This document shows, piece by piece, positions 23,465 through 32,404 of a stretch of DNA of 64,000 nucleotides. A model generated the notes under the pieces. That model had not been told where the DNA came from. It worked only from the letters and a program-made list of their open reading frames with translations, and searched no databases. Position 1 is the stretch's first letter. Each line of letters starts with the position of its first letter. Position numbers and translations under genes: made by a program. Where the stretch lies: NCBI RefSeq assembly GCF_003335505.1, contig NZ_QPEX01000024.1, positions 1-64,000 of the forward strand, given 5' to 3'. The stretch comes from Bremerella cremea. Lineage in GTDB: Bacteria; Planctomycetota; Planctomycetia; Pirellulales; Pirellulaceae.

Positions 23465-25303
23465 CTAGCGTTGAATTTGATACTCTTCGATTTTTCGATA
23501 CAACGTTGCTCGGCTAGTACCAAGCAATTTTACGGCCTCGGGAATGTTCCCTCCAGTTCGGGAGAGGGCTTCTTCGATCAGTTTTTTTTCCCAATAGTCA
23601 AACCTTAACGACTCTGGTCCATTAAGACCAGCATCTCGAAGCCCTAAATCATGGGCTTGGATCGATTCGCCATCGGCCAGCACTACGCTACTGTCGATCA
23701 CATTGCGAAGCTGTCTCACATTGCCAGGCCAAGCGTAGTCGGCCAGTTTCTTCTTGGCACTTTCCGATAGCGTCAGCAGTGGCCTGCCGTGCGACTTGCG
23801 AAAATGCTCGAGGAAGTGCTCCGCTAGCATAAGAACATCTTTTCCACGTTCTCGTAGCGGAGGAATGTATAACTCAAAGACACTTAATCGGTAATAGAGA
23901 TCTTCTCGGAACCGCTTCTCTCGGACGAACTCGGCCAAGTCTCGATTGGTGGCAGCGATCACCCGAACATCGACACTCACTTCTTTAGTCGCCCCTAAAG
24001 GAAGGAATGGGTGCCCTTCTAGAATTCGGAGCAACTTGGCCTGACCGTCGAGCGTTAGCTCACCCACTTCGTCTAAGAATAAAGTTCCTGTGTCCGCTTG
24101 CTGAAAAAAGCCAATATGATCTGAGTCGGCCCCGGTAAACGCGCCCTTCTTATGACCAAATAGCTGGCTCTCCATCAGGTTCTCTGGCAGGGCGGCACAA
24201 TTCACGCTGAGCATCGGACGGTCGGAGCGATTCGAAGCCTTATGCAAGGCGCGGGCCACCAATTCCTTGCCCGAACCACTCTCGCCCCGCACTAACACGC
24301 AGCCAGCCGCTTTCGAGATGCGCGTGATCTTCTGCTTTAACTCCCCCATGGCTGGGCTCTCGCCGATTAACTCGTCGAATGCGGCCGACTTATCCACTAA
24401 TCGCTGATAGCCTGCTTGCAACTGAGTCACTCGCCAGGCCCGCAACAGGGCAATCGTTAAGATATTGCCTACCGAAATCGCAAAATCGAGTTCGTTGTGC
24501 CAGAATCTTTCTCGCTCGCGATAAAGGTGCAAGGCTCCAAACGTTTTTTTCGAGTGAATTAGAGGAACACAAATCGCATCGGCAAAATGGGTAAGCTTCT
24601 TACTGGTCTCGCCAGGGGCCTCGTTGGCTATCCAGACGGCATTCCCCTTTTTGGTAACGATCTCGGTTAGCGCTTCGCTTAGCGGAGCAGGGCCTTCGGT
24701 ATCTTCGGGATAGATTCGTTTGGCTCTTAACTGTCCATCATCACTGAGCCATAAAAAACCCACCACTACGGCCTGAGTCTGCTCTTTGACCATTTCCAAG
24801 GTGACCTGGATAATCGTATTGGGGTCGTCCTCCCCCAATAGGCGGATCGCAAACTGGTGCAGCAACAAAAGTCGCTGAGCCTGCTGGTAGTCTTTTAGCT
24901 CCTTTAGCGCAATCAGGTTCGTATCTTGCGGATTAACCGGCATATTCCGCACAATGGTCTGAGTCATGCTCAAAGGGAGCTCATCGTGCGATGTGGGGGG
25001 CTGGGCGCTGTGGTTAAAAGTGAATTCAGTATCACCTAACCTCAAGCGGGAGCCGTCTTTAAGTTCGGCGTCTTTAATTTGGGCGTCGTTTAAATAGCTG
25101 CCGTTCCGACTCTCGCGATCTTGGACAAACCACTTCCCCTCCTTCGAAAAAATGGCCGCATGCACACGCGAACAGAGGGGGTCGGTTAAGGTGATATCAC
25201 ACTCCAACCCGCGTCCGATAAGGTTATCGTGCGTTGCGTCTAAGGGAAAACTCTTCCCCGGTCCGTTACCGGAAATCATCTTTAGGTAGCTATAGATCGC
25301 CAT
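23465..25303 (-). CDS. Sigma-54-dependent activator with FHA and GAF domains
   Basis: The protein of about 612 residues carries an N-terminal FHA domain (NLIGRGLECDITLTDP, then SRVHAAIF and DRESRNGSYLND), which binds phosphothreonine, then a GAF domain near 140-300, then a sigma-54 AAA+ domain with Walker A GESGSGKE, the sigma-54 loop KKGAFTGADSDHIGFF and FLDEVGEL, and a Fis-type helix-turn-helix at the end (GGNIPEAVKLLGTSRATLYR). It should remodel sigma-54 RNA polymerase in response to a Ser/Thr kinase signal. The start at 25303 (ATG) is chosen; a GTG at 25339 is possible. Confidence 0.92.
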   Translation of the reverse strand: MAIYSYLKMISGNGPGKSFPLDATHDNLIGRGLECDITLTDPLCSRVHAAIFSKEGKWFVQDRESRNGSYLNDAQIKDAELKDGSRLRLGDTEFTFNHSAQPPTSHDELPLSMTQTIVRNMPVNPQDTNLIALKELKDYQQAQRLLLLHQFAIRLLGEDDPNTIIQVTLEMVKEQTQAVVVGFLWLSDDGQLRAKRIYPEDTEGPAPLSEALTEIVTKKGNAVWIANEAPGETSKKLTHFADAICVPLIHSKKTFGALHLYRERERFWHNELDFAISVGNILTIALLRAWRVTQLQAGYQRLVDKSAAFDELIGESPAMGELKQKITRISKAAGCVLVRGESGSGKELVARALHKASNRSDRPMLSVNCAALPENLMESQLFGHKKGAFTGADSDHIGFFQQADTGTLFLDEVGELTLDGQAKLLRILEGHPFLPLGATKEVSVDVRVIAATNRDLAEFVREKRFREDLYYRLSVFELYIPPLRERGKDVLMLAEHFLEHFRKSHGRPLLTLSESAKKKLADYAWPGNVRQLRNVIDSSVVLADGESIQAHDLGLRDAGLNGPESLRFDYWEKKLIEEALSRTGGNIPEAVKLLGTSRATLYRKIEEYQIQR

Positions 25304-25659
25304 TAGCTCAGTCGAACATTCCCCGGTTTCTGATGACACGCGAACGGGTCCGCGATGGATTCACTAAACTCAGATGCTGCCTTATCTTACGGAATTTACA
25401 CGGTAAATTGCCAGTCGGGTCACAAATTTCGCCAATGAAAACGCAGGAAATAAGCCGCTGCGGTAACAACCTTATTACCGATGCCAGCGTATGGAATCGG
25501 TGTTTACATGGATTAGGCGGCTTGAATCGCCGTATCTGGTTTAGTGCATTCGGCTTGAGTGAAGTTGCCGACCCAGATACGATAAGGCTAACCCCTCCCG
25601 CTGCCCTCAATCCACTAATCTCACATATCGACGCATATTTTTGCGATTAAGGAATTACC
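25304..25659. other. Divergent promoter region of the sigma-54 activator and ctp
   Basis: About 350 bp separates the two divergent genes. I see no gene. An ORF on each strand is present but lacks codon-level or domain support. A classic sigma-54 -24/-12 box (GG-N10-GC) is not obvious. Confidence 0.35.
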
Positions 25660-27795
25660 ATGGCAAACGTTCGACGGAAGTGGACTGATCTGCGCCATCC
25701 GGCGATTTTTCTTTTCACGGCATTAGCTACCTTCGCTGCTTTGGTCGCTGCCTCGCTAGTTCCTCAGGTTGCGCCGGCTCAGCCTCCCATTGGCCCGCCG
25801 GTAAACAACCTGCCGGAGCGTCACATTTCGCGGATGGTTTCGCGTTTGTTGCTTCGCGATCACCTCTCGAACGCTCCGCTGGACGACACCATCTCGGAAC
25901 GGGCTTTCGACAAGTTCCTCAAGTTCTGGGATCCGTTGAAGTTGTACTTCACTCAGCAAGACGTCAACGAATTTGCCGCGAACCGCAAGTTGCTGGACGA
26001 TCAGGTCCGCAGTGGCAACACCGAATTCGCTCACATGGTCTTCGATCGCTTCACCAAACGCACTCTAGAACGCGTGCAAACCGTCGACGACCTGCTCGCA
26101 AACCATGACTTTAACTTCGATGAAGACGAAGTCTTCATCACCGACGGCGATAAGGTCAACTACCCAGCCAATGCGGCTGAAGCGACCGATCGCTGGCGGA
26201 AACGAATCAAGTACGACCTGCTCTCGCAGATGGCCGACGGCAAAACATTGGAAGAAGCCAAGGAGCGGATTCGCAAACGTTACCACAGCTATTCCCGCCG
26301 GATCGGCCAGACCAGCGAGGACGAACTGTTGGAAGTGTTTCTGACTTCGATCACTTCCTCGTACGACCCACACACCACCTACATGTCGCCTGGCACGCTG
26401 GAGAACTTCAACATCCAGATGCGGTTGAACCTGGAAGGTATTGGGGCTGCCCTGCAATCGGAAGATGGTTTCTGCAAGGTCTCGAAAGTGATTCCTGGCG
26501 GTGCTGCCGATAAGCTTGGCAAGAAGAACCCAGAAGAAAAGCTCGAACCAGAAGACGTCATCGTGAGTGTCGGTCAAGGTACCGACGGCGAAATGGTCGA
26601 CGTGATCGACATGAAGCTGAACGATGTGGTCGACATGATCCGCGGCAAGGCCAACACCGTTGTTCGCTTGGGCGTCAAAAAGAAAGGTAAGGGAGAGACC
26701 AAGATCTACAACGTTACCCGCGCCAAAGTGGAACTGACCGATAGCGAAGCTCGCGGCGAGATCATCGATCAACCGCTGGACGACGGTAGCGGCCAAAGCC
26801 TCAAGATTGGTTGGATCGATCTTCCCTCGTTCTACATGGACATGGAAGGTGCACGCGCCGGTAAACGGAACTTCAAACGCAGCACGATTGACGTGGCTCG
26901 CTTGTTGCTCGAATTCCGCGAAAAGGGTGTCCAAGCTGTCGTGCTCGACCTGCGTCGAAACGGTGGTGGTAGCTTGACCGAAGCGATCGACCTGACCGGC
27001 TTATTCATCGATCGCGGTCCAGTGGTTCAAGTGAAAGATTCCGACAACAACGTCAACGCCTACGACGACGTCAACAAGTCGATGTTGTGGGATGGCCCGT
27101 TGGTTGTGCTGACCAGCAAGATGAGCGCTAGTGCCAGCGAAATTCTGGCAGGTGCCATCCAAGACTATGGTCGTGGTATCGTCGTTGGCGATAAGCAAAC
27201 CCACGGAAAAGGTACCGTGCAAACGCTACTCGACCTGGGCCGCGAAGAACTGATCGGTGCCAATCCGGTCAATCCACCGTCGCTGGGCGCCTTGAAGATC
27301 ACGCTGCAGAAGTTCTATCGCCCAAGCGGCAAGAGCACGCAGTTGAAAGGGGTTGAAGCTGACGTCGCTTTGCCTTCGTTGACCACGAACATGGACATCG
27401 CCGAGGGTGACCTCGACTACCCAGTTCCGTTCGACACGGTGAAAACGACCGAGTACCCCAAGAGCAACGCCAACGCGGCTCCCATCGTGGCGGAACTAAA
27501 CCGCTTGTCGGCCAAACGTCGCGAGTCGTCCGAAGGCTTTGCCAAGATGGACAAGATGATCAACACTTACCTTGAACAGAAGGATAAGAAGCAAGTCGAT
27601 CTCAACAAAGAGAAGTTCATGGCCGAATACGATGCCCTGAGCGAACGAGAAAAAGAGATCGAAAGCTTGGTCAACGAAAACAAGGAAGACCCGAACCAAG
27701 TGGTCGAAAAAGACTACTACTTCGACGAAGTGATCGACATCACCGAGGACTACGTCCGTCTACTAGAACAACAGAAGGTCGCCGCGAACAACTAA
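25660..27795 (+). CDS. prc: Tail-specific / C-terminal processing protease (S41, Prc-like)
   Basis: The 711-residue protein has a signal peptide (FLFTALATFAALVAAS), an N-terminal helical domain with KFLKFWDPLKLYFTQQDV (typical Prc/Tsp lead), a PDZ domain near 240-335 and a catalytic domain near 380-580. The Ser-Lys dyad lies in KMSASASEILAGAIQDYGRG (Ser near 490) and DKQTHGKGTVQ (Lys near 515). A Pro/Asp-rich C-terminal extension with coiled-coil character (LSEREKEIESLVNENKE) completes it. It degrades or trims exported proteins from their C termini in the periplasm. It is followed by a terminator and is monocistronic. Confidence 0.93.
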   Translation: MANVRRKWTDLRHPAIFLFTALATFAALVAASLVPQVAPAQPPIGPPVNNLPERHISRMVSRLLLRDHLSNAPLDDTISERAFDKFLKFWDPLKLYFTQQDVNEFAANRKLLDDQVRSGNTEFAHMVFDRFTKRTLERVQTVDDLLANHDFNFDEDEVFITDGDKVNYPANAAEATDRWRKRIKYDLLSQMADGKTLEEAKERIRKRYHSYSRRIGQTSEDELLEVFLTSITSSYDPHTTYMSPGTLENFNIQMRLNLEGIGAALQSEDGFCKVSKVIPGGAADKLGKKNPEEKLEPEDVIVSVGQGTDGEMVDVIDMKLNDVVDMIRGKANTVVRLGVKKKGKGETKIYNVTRAKVELTDSEARGEIIDQPLDDGSGQSLKIGWIDLPSFYMDMEGARAGKRNFKRSTIDVARLLLEFREKGVQAVVLDLRRNGGGSLTEAIDLTGLFIDRGPVVQVKDSDNNVNAYDDVNKSMLWDGPLVVLTSKMSASASEILAGAIQDYGRGIVVGDKQTHGKGTVQTLLDLGREELIGANPVNPPSLGALKITLQKFYRPSGKSTQLKGVEADVALPSLTTNMDIAEGDLDYPVPFDTVKTTEYPKSNANAAPIVAELNRLSAKRRESSEGFAKMDKMINTYLEQKDKKQVDLNKEKFMAEYDALSEREKEIESLVNENKEDPNQVVEKDYYFDEVIDITEDYVRLLEQQKVAANN

Positions 27796-27829
27796 GTTCG
27801 CCCCGACCAAAGAATGAAACCTTGCATGA

Positions 27830-27858
27830 AAGGGTCTGCTTCGGCAGGCCCTTTTTTT
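27830..27858 (+). terminator. Rho-independent terminator after the tail-specific protease
   Basis: The stem aagggtctgc (27830-27839) pairs with gcaggccctt (27844-27853) around a UUCG tetraloop, followed by a T-run. Confidence 0.9.
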
Positions 27859-27954
27859 ATGGCTGAGCATCGCTGGAAGCTTGCTGAATTCGGCGCCATA
27901 ATTGGCACCGAGAGACGAATAACCGGTAGGCAATTTCGTTTTGAGGAACCTGTG

Positions 27955-28311
27955 ATGCAATGCCCTGCCTGCAAGAAGGAACTAGCCGAAACCCAATATC
28001 GCTGCCCCGCGTGCAACTATGGAGTTCGGCCAAGTCCCTTGCCACAAACTGGCCCAAGGCACTTAGGTGACAAATGCTTCGATAATAAACTTGCCCAAAC
28101 GTACCGTTGTGGCTGTTGTCGATCGTATGGTGCCCGAGTACGACGCATTGCGACCACAGGGAATGGCATTTCCCGTTTGATGGATTGGCAGTGTTACGAG
28201 TTCATCGTTGCCAGTTGTATTTATTGTGGTTTGATTCAGCACTACGATCCGTCGATCGTTGATAAAACGTCTAACGGCTGGAAATCACTCGATTTCTTAT
28301 TCGACCTCTAA
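27955..28311 (+). CDS. Zinc-ribbon protein
   Basis: The 118-residue protein starts with QCPACKKELAETQYRCPACN (two CxxC pairs, a zinc ribbon). Later cysteines, CGCC and CIYC near 57 and 97, suggest a second metal site. The start at 27955 has GAGGAA at 27943-27948; a longer frame from 27814 would begin inside the ctp terminator and is rejected. No catalytic motif is visible. Similar small zinc-ribbon proteins occur across bacteria without a known job. Confidence 0.75.
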   Translation: MQCPACKKELAETQYRCPACNYGVRPSPLPQTGPRHLGDKCFDNKLAQTYRCGCCRSYGARVRRIATTGNGISRLMDWQCYEFIVASCIYCGLIQHYDPSIVDKTSNGWKSLDFLFDL

Positions 28312-28447
28312 CGAGCAAAAACTCCCACCGCCCCACAAAAACCTTTTCGCCAGATGGCCTTTCTTCTGGTACACTCTTCGCAAATCCTTCCCCATTTCCC
28401 TCCGCCCTGCGGGTTCCTTCCTTGGCCAGTGCGATTAGGAGCAATCA

Positions 28448-29194
28448 TTGTCTGACGCGAAGAATGTGGTTCTTTGTTTTATGGCCCACCCGGACGATGC
28501 CGAAATTTTGTGTGGCGGCGTGCTGATTCGCCTGGGCCAGTTGGGGTGGGAAGTTCACATCGCCACGGCGGCCAATGGCGATTGCGGTTCCGAGAATCTC
28601 AGCCGGGCAGAAATCGCGGCGGTTCGCCAAACGGAAGGAATTGCTGCGGCGCAAAGCATCGGCGCCACCTACCACACCCTGGGCGAGCCTGACGTGAACG
28701 TGGCTTTCGATCAAGCAACTAACCGCAAAGCGATCGACCTGTTCCGGCAAATTAACCCCACGCTGGTCATCACCCACCCGCGCGAAGACTACATGCTCGA
28801 TCACGAGCAAACCCACCTGTTGGCCCGTAGTGCCGCGTTCAGTTTTCCCATCCCCAACGCTTCGTCCCTGCCACGCGCGACCGGCGCACACATTCCGCAC
28901 TTGTATTACGCCGATCCGGTGGAAGGCAAAAATCCTTACAACGGCCAGATGGTTACCCCGACTACGGTCATCGACGTTTCAGCCCAGATCGATCAAAAGG
29001 CGGAAATGCTGGCCTGCCATGCCTCGCAGCGAGACTGGTTACGAGCCCACCATGGCATGGACGAGTACCTCGATGCGATGAAGCGATTCAGTGCCCATCG
29101 CGGTTCGCTGATTGGCGTGGAGTATGCCGAAGCTTTTCGACAACACTTAGGGCACGCCTTCCCTGAAAACGATCTCCTGGCGGAACTTCTCTAA
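28448..29194 (+). CDS. PIG-L family N-acetylglucosaminyl deacetylase (LmbE/BshB-like)
   Basis: The 248-residue protein has the PIG-L zinc motif AHPDDAEILCGG near residue 10, the H-P-x-D-Y-M-L-D-H segment near 114 and ITHPREDYMLDHEQTHLL with the later His. These enzymes hydrolyse the acetyl group from GlcNAc adducts, for example in bacillithiol synthesis. It starts with TTG at 28448, supported by AGGAG six bases upstream; no ATG or GTG is near. It is followed 50 bp later by a NagB-like gene, so the pair probably processes an amino-sugar conjugate. Confidence 0.85.
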   Translation: MSDAKNVVLCFMAHPDDAEILCGGVLIRLGQLGWEVHIATAANGDCGSENLSRAEIAAVRQTEGIAAAQSIGATYHTLGEPDVNVAFDQATNRKAIDLFRQINPTLVITHPREDYMLDHEQTHLLARSAAFSFPIPNASSLPRATGAHIPHLYYADPVEGKNPYNGQMVTPTTVIDVSAQIDQKAEMLACHASQRDWLRAHHGMDEYLDAMKRFSAHRGSLIGVEYAEAFRQHLGHAFPENDLLAELL

Positions 29195-29244
29195 TAAATC
29201 CCCAACAACGACGAACAACCTAACGAGTATCAAGGAAATAAACC

Positions 29245-30183
29245 GTGGCACGACCAATTAGCAAAGTAGCTCCTGGCTGGTGGGATTACACAACCCTCGA
29301 CGAAGAATTATTGGCGGATGCGGCTAAGCTGACCGCCGAAGATTTGCTGCAGCTTTCTCGTCCTGGTTTCGAAGTCCGCATCTTCGACACACTGGAAGAG
29401 TTGTACTGTGCCGAAGCCCTGGAATACATTCAAGCTTGGCAGCAAAGCACGCCCGACAACCCCTGCGGTATCTGTGGACCTATCGGGCCCACAGAACAAT
29501 TGCCTTTGGTGGCCCGCATGGTCAACGCCCTGGGGATCGACCTCAAGAAACATGATGCTCATTTCTGGGGCATGGACGAATGGGTCGACGCAGACGATAA
29601 CCCGGTGCCGGTCGAGTTTCCCCTTTCGTTTGCCAAAGCCGACAAAGATCTCTGCTTCGATCGCATCGATCCGAAACTAGCAATCTCACCGGCCAACCTT
29701 CACTTTCCCACGGGGGGCTTAGCCGCGTTTTCTAAATCGTTTAGCGATATTCGTTGCGTCGTCATGCAAGGCGGGCAAGGCGAAGTGAAGCACTGGGCGT
29801 TTAACGATCCGCCGAAGCGCGAAGGGGACTACATCGACGCACCACCTCCGCCGGAAGTGTACCGCGAATTGGGAACACGCGTGACCGATTTGCACCCGAT
29901 GACGGTCATCCAAAATGCCCGGACCAGTGGCGGCGGCTACGTGCCGCAAGTTCCCATTCGGGCTTGCACCGTCGGGCCAAAAGAAACCTGGCAAGCCGAA
30001 CGCGTTTCGATCTGGCACCCTGGTCATCACGACAACCCGTTCGGCATACGGCTTTCGGCGTTGATGATTAGCAAGGGAATCGCTGACACGAGTGTTCCGA
30101 TGTCACTTTTGGCGGACCATCCCAGCGTCACCTTTAGCTACTATCGCGGTGGAATTGGCACCGTTGAAACCGAGATGCACTAA
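29245..30183 (+). CDS. NagB-like glucosamine-6-phosphate deaminase/6-phosphogluconolactonase family protein
   Basis: The 312-residue protein has the sugar-isomerase pattern: [16 protein letters not shown] near 80, [11 protein letters not shown] near 108 with the conserved acidic residue, and a loop [15 protein letters not shown] near 153. The start is GTG at 29245 with CAAGGAA nine bases before. True NagB would deaminate glucosamine-6-phosphate to fructose-6-phosphate and ammonia. Pairing with a GlcNAc deacetylase supports an amino-sugar route. Extra length (312 against about 260) and a divergent active-site loop leave substrate doubtful. Its stop overlaps the next start by one base. Confidence 0.75.
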   Translation: MARPISKVAPGWWDYTTLDEELLADAAKLTAEDLLQLSRPGFEVRIFDTLEELYCAEALEYIQAWQQSTPDNPCGICGPIGPTEQLPLVARMVNALGIDLKKHDAHFWGMDEWVDADDNPVPVEFPLSFAKADKDLCFDRIDPKLAISPANLHFPTGGLAAFSKSFSDIRCVVMQGGQGEVKHWAFNDPPKREGDYIDAPPPPEVYRELGTRVTDLHPMTVIQNARTSGGGYVPQVPIRACTVGPKETWQAERVSIWHPGHHDNPFGIRLSALMISKGIADTSVPMSLLADHPSVTFSYYRGGIGTVETEMH

Positions 30184-30617
30184 TGACAATGCCCACACCA
30201 GAAAGCCCGGTCAGCCTACGAGAAGACGAGTATCAACTGAGGTTACTCTCGATCTTCTATTTTATCCTGGCCGGGCTGACAGCACTGATTGGCTGCTTTC
30301 CGCTGATTCATGTTGCTTTTGGTTTTGTCATGATCATCGCCGGTGCCGCCGCAAACGCACATCCCGCCGGTCCGGCTCCGCTGCTGGGCGGCATGCTATT
30401 CATGCTGATCGGCGGGGCAATTTTCATCATCTGCCAGGCAATCGCTTTCTGCACATTCCTGGCCGGAAGATTCCTGCGGTCTCATCAGCAGCATACTTAT
30501 TGCCTGGTGATCGCGGTGATTATTTGTTTTTCGTTCCCTGTGGGAACCGTCTTGGGTGTCTTTACCATCCTGGTATTGGTCCGTCCCGAGGTGAGAAGAT
30601 TATTCGGCGCGGACTAG
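30183..30617 (+). CDS. Four-helix membrane protein, tandem paralogue 1
   Basis: The 144-residue protein has four hydrophobic segments (LLSIFYFILAGLTALIG, HVAFGFVMIIAGAA, LFMLIGGAIFIICQAIAF, CLVIAVIICFSFPVGTVL) and a C-terminal cytoplasmic motif VRPEVRRLF. No family name applies with confidence. The ATG overlaps the NagB-like stop by one base, implying co-expression. It is clearly homologous to the next gene. Confidence 0.7.
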   Translation: MTMPTPESPVSLREDEYQLRLLSIFYFILAGLTALIGCFPLIHVAFGFVMIIAGAAANAHPAGPAPLLGGMLFMLIGGAIFIICQAIAFCTFLAGRFLRSHQQHTYCLVIAVIICFSFPVGTVLGVFTILVLVRPEVRRLFGAD

Positions 30618-30636
30618 TGAAGCGAGAGAGGCAACG

Positions 30637-31113
30637 ATGGAAATGGCAGAAGTTGAAAACGAGAACGACGCGCAATATTTATTTATCCTGTCGATTCTCT
30701 ACTACATCATGGCAGGGCTAAACCTGTTGTATTGCTTGTTGCTGCTGTTTCAGCTCTATATGATTCGTTCGTTTTTCAACAACAGACCACCGTTGACAAA
30801 AATAAGATTTCCCACGGAAGCCTCAGAAGAGTTCGGTCAACACGCGACTATCGACTACCCTTCTTCGCCGTTTGATTTTTTTGGGGTTTTGATTCTCATC
30901 ATTCTAGGCTTGGCGGTTGCGTTAATGGCCTGTCAAGTCATTGCCGCCTTCTCAATACAAAAACGTCGCCATTATACGTTTTGCTTGGTTATTGCAGGGA
31001 TCAATTGTCTGTTTGTCCCCATAGGGACCATTCTCGGCGTAGCCACCTTTTTTGTGCTCGTTCGCCCCAGCGTGAAGCGTATGTTTGAGCAATCCTCAGC
31101 ACAATTGGGGTAA
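30637..31113 (+). CDS. Four-helix membrane protein, tandem paralogue 2
   Basis: The 158-residue protein shares layout and end motif (CLVIAGINCLFVPIGTIL, then LVRPSVKRMF) with the preceding gene, and has an extra acidic loop (TKIRFPTEASEEFGQHATID) between helices 2 and 3. The tandem pair arose by duplication. Function is unknown; the same architecture returns at 42891-43397. GAGAGAGG at 30624-30632 serves the start. Confidence 0.68.
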   Translation: MEMAEVENENDAQYLFILSILYYIMAGLNLLYCLLLLFQLYMIRSFFNNRPPLTKIRFPTEASEEFGQHATIDYPSSPFDFFGVLILIILGLAVALMACQVIAAFSIQKRRHYTFCLVIAGINCLFVPIGTILGVATFFVLVRPSVKRMFEQSSAQLG

Positions 31114-31211
31114 ATCGCTCTAGTATTTCCCGCTTCACATCCGCCAAAATGGCATGCGAGTTGCACTTAAAGCAACTTACAACAACACATGCCTAGAGAA
31201 GGATGCGCTCG

Positions 31212-31718
31212 ATGGGATTTATCGGGGATTTCAAAAAGTTCGCCATGCGGGGGAACTTGATGGATATGGCCGTCGGCTTCACCGTGGGGGCTGCGTTTAC
31301 CTCGGTAGCGAAGTCACTGGTCTCGGACATCATTATGCCTCCGTTAGGGTTCGTCCTGGGACGCAGCGACTTTTCCGATTTGTTCTTTGTTTTGAATACA
31401 AAGACCCCTGAACAGCCCTACGACACGCTGGCCCAAGCTCAAGCCGCCGGGCTCACTACCATCAATTACGGGTTGTTCATCAACAACATCATCTCGTTCT
31501 TACTGGTGGCTTTGGCGATGTTTTTGATCATTCGGATGGTCAGTCAGGTCGACAAAAGCTTGGAGGATGTGTTCGGAAACGATAAACCTCAGCCGGGCGA
31601 TCCCGATAGCAAGAAGTGTCCTTTCTGCTTGTCCACGGTTCCGTATCGTGCGACCCGCTGCCCGGCTTGCACCTCGGAACTTCCCTCGGTAAACGAGCAG
31701 CCAACCCCAACAACTTAA
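31212..31718 (+). CDS. mscL: MscL large-conductance mechanosensitive channel with C-terminal zinc ribbon
   Basis: The N terminus GFIGDFKKFAMRGNLMDMAV is the MscL signature, followed by the pore helix VGFTVGAAFTSVAKSLVSDI and a second helix after the periplasmic loop (ISFLLVALAMFLIIRMV). The final 30 residues form KKCPFCLSTVPYRATRCPAC, a CxxC-x11-CxxC zinc ribbon not present in E. coli MscL. The channel releases osmolytes on hypo-osmotic shock. The ATG at 31212 is the conventional start; 31203 is three codons longer. The zinc tail could replace the usual cytoplasmic helix bundle. Confidence 0.88.
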   Translation: MGFIGDFKKFAMRGNLMDMAVGFTVGAAFTSVAKSLVSDIIMPPLGFVLGRSDFSDLFFVLNTKTPEQPYDTLAQAQAAGLTTINYGLFINNIISFLLVALAMFLIIRMVSQVDKSLEDVFGNDKPQPGDPDSKKCPFCLSTVPYRATRCPACTSELPSVNEQPTPTT

Positions 31719-31756
31719 ACAACCACACTCACAACTTTTAGCTTCAACCTAGGATC

Positions 31757-32401
31757 ATGGCACCAATTAAGATTTTCAACACAACCCCAGCAAAGTACGG
31801 AGAGGACTACCATCGCGGGTGGATTGGCTTCAACCACGCTGACAGCTGGTTCTCCAAAGGCATCGCTCACGTCGAACAGTGGCGTCAGGTTTCTGACGTC
31901 ACGGTTTCGCACGTGTTTGTCGTAACTGGCGACGACGAGTGTGTCGAAGCCGCTTACCCCAAGGGAGTCGTTCGTTCGAAATTAAGCGAAGAATACTGGC
32001 CCAAAGAAGATCGCTACGTCATTTTCCGTAAACCTAAGGGGCTAACTCCAGAATTGGCCGATCGCATCGCCGCAACCGCCGAAGAGCAGCTCGGCACCGA
32101 TTTCGATTACGCGACGACAACCAACCTAGCCTTACAAAAGAACTTTTTAGGCTGGATCCTTAATTGGCTGACCGCTGAAGAAGCCAACCGCGCCGGCGAC
32201 ACCTTGGTTGAAAGTGATAGCCGTTGGCTTTGCAGTGCCTTAGGAGCTTATTGCCTCAAGTCGCAAGAACAGTTCGACGGCATTGGCGTGTTGCAACATC
32301 GCCCTGGCATGATCACCCCGCAAGAATTATTTGAATGCGACGAGCTCTTCGAACCCGTCGCCCGGACCGACGGCAGCAAGGCCCCGGTTCGCAGCAAGTA
32401 A
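31757..32401 (+). CDS. YiiX/DUF830-like permuted papain-fold hydrolase
   Basis: The 214-residue protein has WIGFNHADSWFSKGIAH near 22, the His of SHVFVV at about 52, an E-A-A-Y-P-K-G-V strand near 66, and a later WLCSALGAYCL near 156 with the candidate catalytic Cys. This order (His before Cys) is that of the circularly permuted NlpC/P60 group such as YiiX. Members cleave amide or ester links in peptidoglycan peptides or lipids. No signal peptide is present. It is followed three bases later by an alpha/beta hydrolase. Confidence 0.6.
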   Translation: MAPIKIFNTTPAKYGEDYHRGWIGFNHADSWFSKGIAHVEQWRQVSDVTVSHVFVVTGDDECVEAAYPKGVVRSKLSEEYWPKEDRYVIFRKPKGLTPELADRIAATAEEQLGTDFDYATTTNLALQKNFLGWILNWLTAEEANRAGDTLVESDSRWLCSALGAYCLKSQEQFDGIGVLQHRPGMITPQELFECDELFEPVARTDGSKAPVRSK

Positions 32402-32404
32402 TGG

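Noticed and set aside
26065..26934. 289-codon minus-strand ORF inside ctp
   Set aside because: It is a shadow; the plus strand encodes a full tail-specific protease over the same bases.
27814..27954. Upstream extension of the zinc-ribbon gene
   Set aside because: It would begin inside the ctp terminator hairpin and lacks an SD; the ATG at 27955 has GAGGAA.
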